A stretch of 60,000 nucleotides of DNA from Polytrichum commune (taxonomy: Eukaryota > Streptophyta > Polytrichopsida > Polytrichales > Polytrichaceae). The notes below the pieces were generated by a model that saw only the letters and a program-made list of their open reading frames with translations, did not search any database and had not been told where the DNA came from. Below, one piece after another: positions 48,081 through 59,900 of this stretch. The number at the start of each line of letters is the position of its first letter. Position 1 is the stretch's first letter. Both the position numbers and the translations under genes were made by a program. The stretch covers positions 808,001 through 868,000 of the forward strand of contig OX485809.1 of NCBI GenBank assembly GCA_950295325.1, written 5' to 3'.

Positions 48081-51000
48081 TTATCCCATCGGGGTTTATT
48101 GAAAGAAGAGTACGAGAGACTGAAGCCTGGAGGAAAAGGCCTGATGGAGAGTTGGGCGGGTATTTGATATTGTTGAAAACAAGAAAACGGTAGAACCGTG
48201 AGCAGTGTTCAAGATTGAAGCCCTCATACGAGTTTCGTTTTGAAGGGCTTTCAAATTTCAACTCTTCAGTTGAAGGGTTGATTCAAATCCAAGATGTCAA
48301 TCTAAGAATATAGAACTGAAATACAAAACTCTTATTAAACTTGTGTAGGAATTACATGGTACACGTTTCTAGTACAATGTGAAGAATTAAGAATCAACCA
48401 TTTGACTCCACTTCTTGTATTGACAATGCCTTACACTTGTTGGTTATTGTGGTGGGCAAATTGTATTGAGGACTTCAAGTGACATCTTCATTTCCAATTT
48501 GGGGTTGCATTTTGAAGGGTTGTTTTGAGAGAGGTATATTTTGAAGGGCCAAATTGCGTTTGAAGGGCATTGAAGACTTCAATCTTGAACATTGACCGTG
48601 AGGCTCTGTCCTTTATTATGAAAGACTACAATTGTAGTTGTCCACTTTACTCATGCCAATTCATGGCTATTCACTATACCAAACCTTTCTTGGATTTTGT
48701 GCACCTTCTTCTCAAATACAGGTCAAGGATTGAAGCTACTCATTTATCACCCGAAATTTTTAAAATAAATAATCGAGAACTACCGAAATAACTATAGTTA
48801 ACTAGATTTCTTTCAATGCATTTTAGGGAGCACTTTTATACATATAAACTATAGTTAACATCCACATTACATAAAGTGGACCAAAAATAACAAGAACAAG
48901 TAACGTCCAAGTGTGAACACAAAGTGGTTAGGAAATTTGCTCTTGAAACGAAGAAGTTGATGCATAGTCTCTGTCCTAAAGACAGAGCCAGCAAATTAAA
49001 AAGCACATAAACTTCGGCTCTGGGATTTGGAAAATTTTTACGTTAAAAGAACCTCTACTTCCGGTCATTTAAATTTTTTCAAAGACTCAGTGGTTTTCAT
49101 GAAAGAACCGGCCGTTTTTTAGAAGGTTATTTGGTTGGGTTTTGATTTTCTAAGAACCACAACCATATTAGGTTATGTATCGAGTCTAGTTATTTGAGAA
49201 CCGTGGTTACAAATCTAAAAGATCGCCTTGATAATACAACAAGGGTATGTGGGTGTTATTGGGTTCGTTTTTCATGTTCTCCAACTTTTATTAGTTCAAT
49301 TCACACAACCAAACTTGTGTTGCCTTAGCAAATCTACGATGAAACATCTGCATAAACCGGATTGAAGATCGGACCCCTCGATTTAGTTATGGTTATCAGA
49401 AGTGCATGTTTGTCGATTTCTGAACTGGATACGTATGTTCGCTACTGAGTGTAGAGTAGTTACTAATATTAGAAACCGTAGTCCAATCTCTTTTGAACAC
49501 GTGTCTTTACGATGTTTGCTCTTTGATCCTCACATAACCACGTACCAATCAAATCCAGGGGTCCGATTAAGAGAATGAGCCACTTAAGACCCATCTACCT
49601 TCATTAAGAGAATGTTGATGTGGCATCCATTGGGCGTCGAGAGCCACTATCTATGTCCTTAATGTTGTGGGAGTGTAGAAATCCATAATCAATGTGTGAC
49701 AGCCGACCTTCCCATTCATCCTTGAACTCGAGGAAGTAGTAATTTTGAGATGATTTAACAAACCGGGAAACGTATAGCGGGTTCGAGAGGAAGCTAAAGT
49801 TGGAACTGCATGTTTAATTGGTCAATTGAGAGCAACGTGCTAGAACTAAACCTTATGGGTGCTTGTCAGTAAGTAGATTCAGCTGAAAAAACAAGTGAGG
49901 TTCATGTGAAGCACGATCACCGAATGTTAAAAGCAGCTAAATAATGTTCTAGAACTAATATACATTCTAGCCTCACTAATATCACGCTCGTGGCAACCAA
50001 AGTGCACGGCATATTAAGGAGGTATCATGTAGTGTTAACATGGATGCATGCATGATAATAGAGAGTTAGTGTAGATTGTGACATTATGGAATAAGACAAA
50101 CTCAACATTGCAATAATAACAATAATTACAATGACGACAACGTGATGCGTGGGAACACTTGGTTTGAAATCTTTGACGGATTACTTAAATGTCAAAACTT
50201 GTGATATATGGGAGGGAAAGGTGAAAACAAGGAGGGAGATTTAAACTGAGCACATTTGTTCCCAAGGGTTTCATGATATAAGAGAAGGAGTGACATTATG
50301 GAGGGTGATATTATGGAGGTTAGGGTGTGAGCCTAGAAGGAACAACCCGCAAAGAAGAGTGCACAACTAAAGTCCAGTTCAAGTTTACACCTTGAGGTGG
50401 GATCCATTGCATTCATCCCATTGCACCATAAAAATGCCGCCAAAGAAGCAGAAACACATGAACTCTCAATCTGCAGGAACTTGTAGAGTAGATTGACAGA
50501 CCTATTTCCGATAAGTTAAGCAATTTCACATAAGTGTAGTGAGGTAGATATTTGGAAAACGGTGAAAATAAGCTGATTCGGCAATTTGCAATTTGTGCAA
50601 GTTTTTTCAAAGATGGCGTAGAGGAAATGATGAGGAACGCAAGTTGTTTCATGATTTTATTCCACATAATTCATTAGTTCTATATTCCCAAAGAGGCATG
50701 TCAGTCAAACCCCCTACTTGTATAGTAGAGCCTCCTTTATTTGAGCATCAAAATATCCTACTTTGCATACGAATGCACACAAATTGGTTAACTCAATGAC
50801 ACCCAAAAGCGATCACAAGTGGTGTGAACACCACCTATTTGGCCAATCAGTACATCCTTTTCGGGTTACCACTTTTATAATTAGTCATTTTGGCTCCACA
50901 CAGGAATCATTCTACCCCTAGTCTAGTACCCCAGTAGTGGTCATTCACCGTTTTCAGTTTTCCTACCTTACATGTGTGATATTGGGGTGATTTTTCCCAG

Positions 51001-51540
51001 GCCTGGGAATTGTTATCAAAATGTTGCACCAAAATGTCATAATTTATTTCCAAGTTCTGAAATCACCGTAAATTTTCAAAGGCAAGATCTCTCCCAACCC
51101 ATATTTAGAACATAGGTCGACCTATTTCCAATAACTCGGAGATGAAAACTTGAGTACAATCAATACCATGTTCAAGAAACCCAAATCCATGCCCATTTAA
51201 CATATGTTTTCCATCACGCCCAGTGGGAAGGCTACATGTGTGATTCTTCATGACATTTTTCATCACGTTAGAAAATGATGGCTACATGTGTGGAACTTCA
51301 CGACTTTAGAGGACTCTAAGGTTCACCTTAAACCAAGACAACACCCAAAACCAACACCCTCAAAATCTTGCATCATAAGTACATGTTGATAGAGAATGTT
51401 CACCATGTGAACATGAAGACTCCCAACAGTTTTGGATGGCAACACACTTTTCACTTCAAAATTTTGCACTCATTTCAATATGAAGGGAGAAAATAATAAA
51501 TAATTGCAATACGCCCGGTCTCTTTTTCTCTGCCTAGAAT
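48081..51540. other. gene-free spacer with a decayed intron-like copy
   Basis: No credible gene. Positions about 49255-49445 align in order with 56730-56920, inside the SMP-30-type gene's large intron. Shared blocks include 'aaaccggattgaa', 'gaacc/gaccctc', 'tatcaRaagtgcatgtttgt' and a following 'aggtatgt/acgtatgt'. Around 51340-51366 is the tail 'aaaccaacaccct' seen at the right end of the 27710 hairpin element. Confidence 0.45.
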
Positions 51541-51819
51541 TTATTTTTTAATTTTGATTTTGGTTCACACAACTACCACATGTATACCAAATACGTTAAC
51601 TTCTCGGCTTAAGATGCTCCTACCTTTTATAGTAAGATTTTCTTTTTTTTTGAGGTGGGGGGGAGGGGGGGAGTTTGGTTGGAAATGGGTCTTATCTACT
51701 CTATTAACCAAAGCCCACCAATTGGTATATTGTGCCGCACATTTGATAGCCGTTCTCGCCACATTCTCAAAGGTTGAAAAAGTGGGACATTGTGGGTGGC
51801 AAGGAACAAGCACAAATTC

Positions 51820-53055
51820 TATGAATATGTCGTATAATGCCCATGACAAGGATGGAGGATTGAGAGAATGTGCAGTTGCTTACACTGGAAATAAATTGTT
51901 CGAACTTTTTGTCGGTAACAGAATTTGGTAGAAATGCGACTTCGAGTCTGTGGCCATGCCTCTCTCTCATGAAGGAAGAGAAGCCGGCCGTCAATCTACT
52001 GAATATAGTACAGGTTTGTGTCAACAGTGTGTCAAATAACGTGAGGATGAATTTGCTACTTTAGTTTTTTCCGCTGCGAGTGACTGAGAATCGTGGGTAG
52101 ATGAGACCAAAGCATCATTGAAGATGTTCCAAATTTCACCAAATTCCCATGATGAGGATAGAGGAATGAAATAATGTGCAGTTGCTGACACTGGAAATAC
52201 ATTGTTTGAACTTTTTGTCGGTAACAGATTTTGGTAGAAACGCGACTTCGAGTCCGTAGCCATGCCTCTCTCGTATGAAGGAAGAGACGCCGGCCGTCAA
52301 TCTACTGAATATAGTACAGGTTTATGTCAACAGTGTGTCAAATAACGTGAGGATGAATTTGCTACTTTAGCGGTTCCGCTGCGAGTGACTGAGAATCGTG
52401 GGTAGATGAGACCGAAGCATCATTGACGATTTTCCAAATTTCACCAACTTCCTATGATGATGATAGAGGAATGCAAGAATGTGCAGTTGCTGACACTGGA
52501 AATAAATTGTTTAAACTTTTGTCGGTTACAGATTTTGGTAGAAACGCAACTTCGAGTCCATAGCCATGCCTCTCTCATATGAAGGAAGAGAAGCCGGCCA
52601 TCAATCTACTGAATAGAGTACAGGTTTGTGTCAACAGTGTGTCAAATAACGTGAGGATGGATTTGCTACTTTAGCGTTTCCACTGCAAGTAACTGAGAAT
52701 TGTGGGTAGATGAGACCGAAGCGTTGCTGAAGATTTTCCAAATTCCACCAAATTCCCATGATGAGGATAGAGGAATGAAAGAATGTGCAGTTGCTGACAC
52801 TGGAAATAAATTGTTTGAACTTTTATCGGTAACAGATTTTGGTAGAAACGCGACTTCGAGTCTGTAGCCGTGCCTCTCTCATATGAAGGAAGAGAAGCCG
52901 GCCATCAATCTACTGAATATAGTACAGGTTTATGTCAACAGTGTGTCAAATAAAATGAGGATGAATTTTCTACTTTAGCGTTTCTGCTGCGAGTGACTTG
53001 AGAATCGTGGGTAGATGAGACCAAAGTGTCGTTGAAGATGTTCCAAATTTCACCT
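51820..53055. repeat. satellite array, about 305-bp unit, four units
   Basis: The anchor 'tttggtagaaa' occurs at 51924, 52230, 52534 and 52838, giving periods of 306, 304 and 304 bp. Each unit includes 'gagtYYgtRgccRtgcctc', 'gaagccggcc', 'aatctactgaat', 'cagtgtgtcaaataa' and 'gagaatcgtgggtagatgag'. Units agree closely in most positions, so the array is fairly young. The first unit is more diverged at its left edge and the last is cut by other sequence near 53055. No frame stays open through units. Confidence 0.85.
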
Positions 53056-53085
53056 CTCGTGTTTATACTTTGCTGCAAAGTGCAG

Positions 53086-53206
53086 GCCAGCACCTGTGGT
53101 CTGCACACACAAGGAGACATCGAGTGGAGAGAATTTCAGATTCCTCAGCAATCAATCGAGCCCTTGAAAAACAAGAGCGTGAAGCACAAGCCATAGAAGC
53201 GGTACT
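53086..53206 (+). other. possible orphan exon, function unknown
   Basis: Following an acceptor-like 'gctgcaaagtgcag', one plus-strand frame reads without a stop to a possible donor (gcg|gtacta). It has charged, helix-like composition and contains RRHRVERISDSSAINRALEK then QEREAQAIEA. The composition looks coding, unlike the neighbouring satellite. I do not recognise the protein and see no partner exon nearby, so it may be a captured gene fragment or chance. Confidence 0.2.
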
Positions 53207-53254
53207 AATTCTTTATGGTAATAATCGCATAATGAATAACACATGCAATGTCCG

Positions 53255-53495
53255 AGGAGATTTTTGGGTATAACCGGTCAAAATTCTGGTGTTTCCATCG
53301 AAGTCCAACCGCTGCCATGTTGTGATCTTTCTTTCGGGTTTCCTTTATTAATTTGAGGTATATTCCTTAGATTCCTCTAAAACAATGGGTAATTTTCCTG
53401 AAGTCTCAATGAACTTCAACTGGTTATTTCTCAAACTCAACTCGTTCATCTGTAACTAGCGGTCGGTTTCTCGCCGTTCATTGAATACATGGAAT
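53255..53495. repeat. copy of the 47564-47770 sequence
   Basis: Shares 'cgaggagatttttggg', 'tctttcYggttttcctttatta', 'ggtNattttcctg', 'cttcaac' and 'tgtaactaRc' in order with the interior of the inverted-repeat element at 47513-47824. The terminal inverted repeats are missing here. Confidence 0.55.
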
Positions 53496-53957
53496 TGTTT
53501 TACATGGTAATGATCAAAAAGGCTCATTTAATCCCTCATTACATCCTATGACCTTTTCTTCTTGTTGGACATGGAAGTCAACCATGTCAAATAAGATATC
53601 ATTGGATTCATCATCTCGATTTCTTTGCAACGAGACACATAACAATATTAAGGGGGCTCCAAGCATGTTTCTCTTTACTTGAGAACGAACTTCGTTAGTT
53701 ACACTTTCCTGTACTTAGCACAAGGTCAGTGGGTTAAATTCATTCACTCATCTTCAACGGACACCCACATTCGAGTGGTGTGTGGCTAGTTATGGATCTA
53801 AAGAATAAACGCCACAAAGACGTGGGTTCATAAGAGTTTGGACTACATGCTCAAAAATTGTAAAACGATTCTAGGCTCAACAGTCAACATAATCAGGCGG
53901 ACCTATATGATCATTTGATGAGAACAAGAATCTTCTCTCGGATGATGAATAGAACAT

Positions 53958-56908
53958 TCATAACGACCTCTGAAAGTTGTGGGGCAAAAAGGCTACATGC
54001 ACGATTTGGATTTGCTCAAACTCAAAAGAATTGCGTGTGTTACTATGAGCACTGACCTGGAGCTCGATCATGTGCACGGATTCGTCGTTGAGGATGTAGA
54101 GTTTGTTGAGACGCTCCCCGGCGAAACCCAAATTGCACACTCCCGGTATACTAATTAGTCCTAGTGGTTTTCCCGACCGGTTAAAAACTGCATTCAACAC
54201 AAAAACCTTCATGAGATCACAATGGACAAAAGTCGACCCATAAAGGTCCAAGTAACGTAGAAGTCTAATATGGGCCTCACGATGTCGAAGTGTTTTTAGG
54301 GTTACTTATTGTCGACTTGGAGTTTAAAATGTCCAAAGTGACCCCACCTAAGATTAACGCACTTATCCATTGCATTCTTTTGATTACAGACATACATACA
54401 CGTCTAGAGAAACATTGGAAGATTTGGGCTTGTGTTGATAGGATACCTAGATTCAAAGACATATGTCTTACCACTATGGATCACATATGACTATAATATT
54501 TCCATGTCCTTTTTTTAGTGCGTTGTGTCAAATACACTTTCAATCACATAGACCAAGTATACTTGTTCCTACACTTCTTGTGTCGATTATGATGTTCTTG
54601 TTGGAGTAGTTTCGATACATAGATAGATAGATAGATATGCCCTAGTACACATAAGGTAGACAAGGCTAATGTGGACACTTCCAATCCCACACGCAATTTT
54701 GGGTGTTGGATTTGATCAAGAATCGTCTCATCCAGTTAGCATTTGTGAATCACGAAGACTGTCATTCCGAGTTTCAAAATCGAAGTTGAGATACAAAAGC
54801 AATAAGAGGTCAAAGTGAAGATGTCTCCTTAAACGATTAGGACATAGATCCTTACCAATCATTTCCCCTATTGAACCTACATTGGTGTCTATGCTTTGAG
54901 GACAATGTCCAATCTCATCAAAACACGTGTCATGTGGATGTCCTTTCATAACTATAAGCAAGCCATATGCCACTCAAAATATAGGTGTCCAATTGAGGGG
55001 GATTTTATGACCGAATGAGCCCCGTGTACCTTAGATGGTCATGGTTTCCAACTCTTCCAAATCTTGGATTTGAAGGAACAAATGTAGTAAAGAATTTTAC
55101 CTTGGACTCCGTCGGGTGTGCCAATGTAAACGCGGCCCTTGGTATCGACCTTAATGCCGTCGGGAACACCTAGCCCCGGAGATGACCCATCATACACCCC
55201 CACCGAGGCGAACAAGCGCCTCCCGCTCAAGGTGCCGTCCTCATAAACCTCGTACACGAAGATGTGGTGGCGCTTTGTCTTGTCAAACTCCGAGCTGCAC
55301 ATCATATCATCAAGCTCGCTCTCATTTAGGGTTTAGGGTTTAGGGTTTCGAGTTGGAATGAAGGTCTCGGTTTTAAGCTATGGCGAAGAAGTGCACCGGT
55401 CAAGAATGTCAGGCAAATTGAGCTAACATGATTGGCTACGAAATAGGTTCTTCACTGGTGGGGTTTTTACACTACGGCCGAAGACTTCTCATGTGGAGAA
55501 TTTTCGAGTATGGATGGAAAAATGACATGGTTGCCAACATGGCAACATCTCTTTGCTAGGGGGGTACTCTGGAGGTCGAGCTTCTTGGGCAACCTCGAAC
55601 CCTCGGACAACAAGCTTGGCCTTCAGAGAACTCCCCAACTTGAGGCATAATTTTTAAAATTTGTTTTTCCATCTTGTTTGCTATACCAACTGTTGCCTCA
55701 AATGACCTTGTCTTGGGTTGAAATTCTTGACCAACCAGTGCACTTCATCACTGCAGTCGGCCCTAAGATGAGTGCACAATTTTTGAGACACTTTTGAGCA
55801 TATGTACTAGGGGTTTTCATAACCAAATTAAACGTACAAAAACACATTACAAGATCGTTTCACATGGGAACAGGAAACCTTAACACACTATTTTGAGAGT
55901 CAAGGTGAATACCTCTTCTAAGAGTCTCAACATGAAATGCAAGTGTGTTTAACTTGTATTACAATATTGATACGCATGGATAGGTTCTTTCGACACCGTT
56001 ATTGGTGTTGATTATTGGTTTCCACACATTCACCTACTATGCATGGTAACATTTGTCTTAAATTTCATGAGTTTCATAAGTTTCAAGAGATCATGTGAAT
56101 ATGTTTATGCAATAGAAGCCCAAACCAGAAGTCCACACTAACTAAACCATATAGTACACCAAATACGGTATTTTAGAGTCACATGGTATTTTATATCACT
56201 CTGGTAACTTTTGCTAATGACACTTCTCATGAATAAGTTTACAAATACTATCACCCCATCTTCCTTTTAGTTCATCTCCTTTTGGTAAATTCTGCATCCT
56301 AACAATTCAGTAATGATACATTGTCATGGATGATTAAAAGTTGCATGAAAACCACTTAATAAGTGACAATAATTGCAACATTGTAAAATTTATAATGCTC
56401 AATTGTTCCTACAAAGAACAACGAACCATGTTAGGTTTTACATTTAGTGTTGGTGGCACTAACTAAACACAATATTTAGTGTAGTGTAGTGTAGTTAGTG
56501 TGAAATTCTACCCGGTTTCGAAGCCCGTGTCGGTGACGTAGAGGCGCTTCTCGTCCTCGGAGAAGGCGAGCCCATTTGGTCGTTGGAAATTCGATGCCAT
56601 CGCATCCACAAAACCTTCGGGGCTAATCCGGTATAATTGGCCCTCCACCTGCGATTTCGACTTGAACCCTTGTGCCCTACAAATGCATGCACACGTGAGA
56701 AAAGAGATTAAAAGGTATGTTGGGTGCTATTCGGGTCATGTTTCCTTTCTTGTTGTTCATCTTGAAATTGATCGTCTTCAAAATTGTGTTGCATTGGTGA
56801 ATTTTACAATGAACCATCGACAAAAACCGGATTGAAAATTGAACCTCCCCTGATTCAGTTGTCGTTTATCAAAAAGTGCATGTTTGTTGGTTCTTAACTC
56901 AATAGGTA

Positions 56909-56943
<35 letters not shown>

Positions 56944-59900
56944 GTGTGTGTGGAGGCTCATACTAATTACTCTCACCTAGTCGTCCTCCTAAAAAAACTA
57001 ATCTATAGAAGTTGATATATTCATGTGCATTTCCTATGCTTAAGGTTATGATTTCTTAGGATCCAAACCAAGGTCAGAGGCAAAAATATGGCTCGCCGCT
57101 GCCGGGGATCAACCCGGGTCACCCGCGTGACAGGCGGGAATACTCACCACTATACTACAACGACTTTCATGACATCACCTTTGACTTTTCTTACCCCATT
57201 GACTAAGCGAATATTCCATGGGTTTATATATGTATATTTATGTGCCTTTCCTATGCAAAGGTTGTCATTGATTGGTCCAAACTAAATGTTGAACACGCAT
57301 AGAGGCAAATGGAAGGTATGAATAATCAACTGCAATAATAATGATGTCCATGAACCTAGCCATGGGTATCAAAATTGTAATACAAGTCAAACATTCATAC
57401 TCAGTGGATATGTCAAAGTGAGAGAGTCTATGAAAAGCCGCGTTATTTCTTGGGTCACTACACTATATACGATATTTAGTGTTTGATTACATTTAATGTT
57501 GTTACCACCCTACCCTGCTCAACACTAATTTTCATTATTTTGAGAATTAGTGTTAGAAGTTATGCTAGAAGATATGCTAGAATTCTCCTCTTATCACTGT
57601 TTTTTTTTTTCATATCCTTAGTAACACTAAATTCAAAAATGCAACTTCCACATATTACCATAGTTGATATTTATTGTTTGCGTTTACATTTAATGTTACT
57701 TACTTTCATAGGTTTATTGATATTTAGTGTATGCGTTCGTATTTGGTGTATCAAACACTAAATATCCTATTTAGTGTACCATTTTGAACCATAATGATAC
57801 TAGAATGAGTTTACATAGGTATGAAGGTTCTTGGATGGTATATAGATCCAAATGATATCAAAAACAAATATTGTTAAACATCATCAAATATCCATACCCT
57901 ACTGGCACCAGGACCTGTATAATCCACATTATTGACAGTTGAGTGGTACCATTCAGAGGCGAAACCAGACCAACATTGAGATCAGATCTCAATCTGGAGC
58001 CAAAAAAAGAAAAAGACTCGCCGCTGCCGGGGATCGAACCCGGGTCACCCGCGTGACAGGCGGGAATACTCACCACTATACTACAACGACTTTCATGTCT
58101 AAGTGTGAAAAACATTTAGTCCCATTCACTATGCAATTTTCGTAACTTCCCGACATAGGGTCTGCCCGGTCATGGTTACTAAACTGTTTATCCCTATTAA
58201 TGCGTTTTACTATTCAGATTTACGCAGTGTAATAAATTATTACTAAGGAGTTCAATTTTTTACTAATGAAAGTTCAATAGGTTGTTTGGGCATTATAAGA
58301 CATAAATAACTTTGCTTGGTAAAACATTACAATTGTATTTAATAGCTATAGCACCGTGTAACTCCAAATAGTAACATGCACTAATTGGGATAATCAGTGT
58401 AGATCCATGGACTTATGGATCTCTAAGGGATGTGGGCCTCATGTGGTCACTCTATTCTTGTTATCAGTGACTTGACGTATTTGATTTGTATATGGCAAGG
58501 CTTGTAACTATGAACGAAGACCAAGAAGATGAATGGTATAATGAAATTGGACTTTGTGCGAAAAGTATGTTCACTGTTCTAGGTTCAAATGTCAACATGA
58601 TTGGGAGGGCCAATGTGATCACTTGAAGCGAAAGAGAATCTTCACTTTGACCTATAACTTTTGCATCCCAATTTAAGTTGGGAATCATGATTCAACCTCG
58701 ACGCGTTGCTTCCTGAGGAATTCCTATGCCAGTGTGATCCTAAACTGCTCACCAAACCTTTTTGCCCTCATATACATTTTCAATTCATCATAAATTGTCA
58801 ATTATGATGTTCTTGTTGGAGTAGTTTCACTCCATAGATAGATAGATAGATAGATATGCCTTACACATAAGGTAGACAAGGCTAATGTGGACACTTCCAA
58901 TCCCACAAGCAATTATGGATGTTGGATTTGACCAAGAATCGTCTCATCCAATTAGCATTTGTGAATCATGAAGATTGTCATTCCAAGTTTCAGAATCGGA
59001 GTTGAGATACAAAAGTAATAAGAGGTCAAAGTGAAGAATTCTCCTTAAACGATCAGGACATAGATCCTTACCAATCATGTCCCCTATTGAACCTACAATG
59101 ATGTCTATGCTTTGAGCACAATGTCCAATGTCATCAAAACACATGTCATGTGGATGTCCGTTCATAACTATAAGCAAGCCATATACCACTCAAAATATAG
59201 GTGTCCAATTGAGGGGGATTTAATGACCGAATTAGCCCCGTCTACCTTAGATGGTATTGCTGGTTACCGGTACTTTCCTCTCGTAAGCTTAAATTCTCTA
59301 ACAATTTTTTTAGCTAAGATGGTTGTGTTGATGAGCTAGCTTATATAAAGTATCACCAGTTACCGACCCTTTCCTCTCATGATCTTGATTTCTCATGATG
59401 TTTTCGGAGGCTCATCCTAATAACCCTAAACTTTACGACATTCAAAACAAAAAAATTATCCATGGAAGCTGGGCCTTTTGACATATTCATGTGCATTTCC
59501 TACGCCAAAAGGATTTCATCTTGAGGATCCAAACCCAGGTCAGAAGCAAAAACGTGTTTCGCCGCTGCCGGGGATCGAACCCGGGTCACCCGCGTGACAG
59601 GCGGGAATACTCACCACTATACTACAACGACTTTGATGTTTACATATTCAGAATAATTAACCCCATTCACTATGCGAATTTACTTTCGTACCTTCATGTT
59701 ACTAGGTTCATGAACTTATGGGTCTCATGCCATTCTAAGAGGCGTGGACCTAATCGATAAGCGGCCAACATTGGTTTCAAACTAAACCCTAAATCTGGGA
59801 CTTTAAACTAGATGGTGAATACCGATATCCAACCCTTTCCCCTCATAATCTTGATTTGACGTACCAAATATATTAATTACGATGGTTTTGTGGATGAGCT

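Noticed and set aside
51820-53055. CRISPR-like regular repeats
   Set aside because: Units of about 305 bp without spacers in a plant nuclear region; this is an ordinary tandem satellite.
55326-55348. Telomere-like TTTAGGG repeats
   Set aside because: Only three units inside an intron; too short for a telomere or a meaningful fusion scar.
57088-57285. Protein frames running through the tRNA-Asp copies (also at 57939 and 59491)
   Set aside because: The shared peptide is only a translation of the tRNA gene; similarity between copies is due to the RNA gene.
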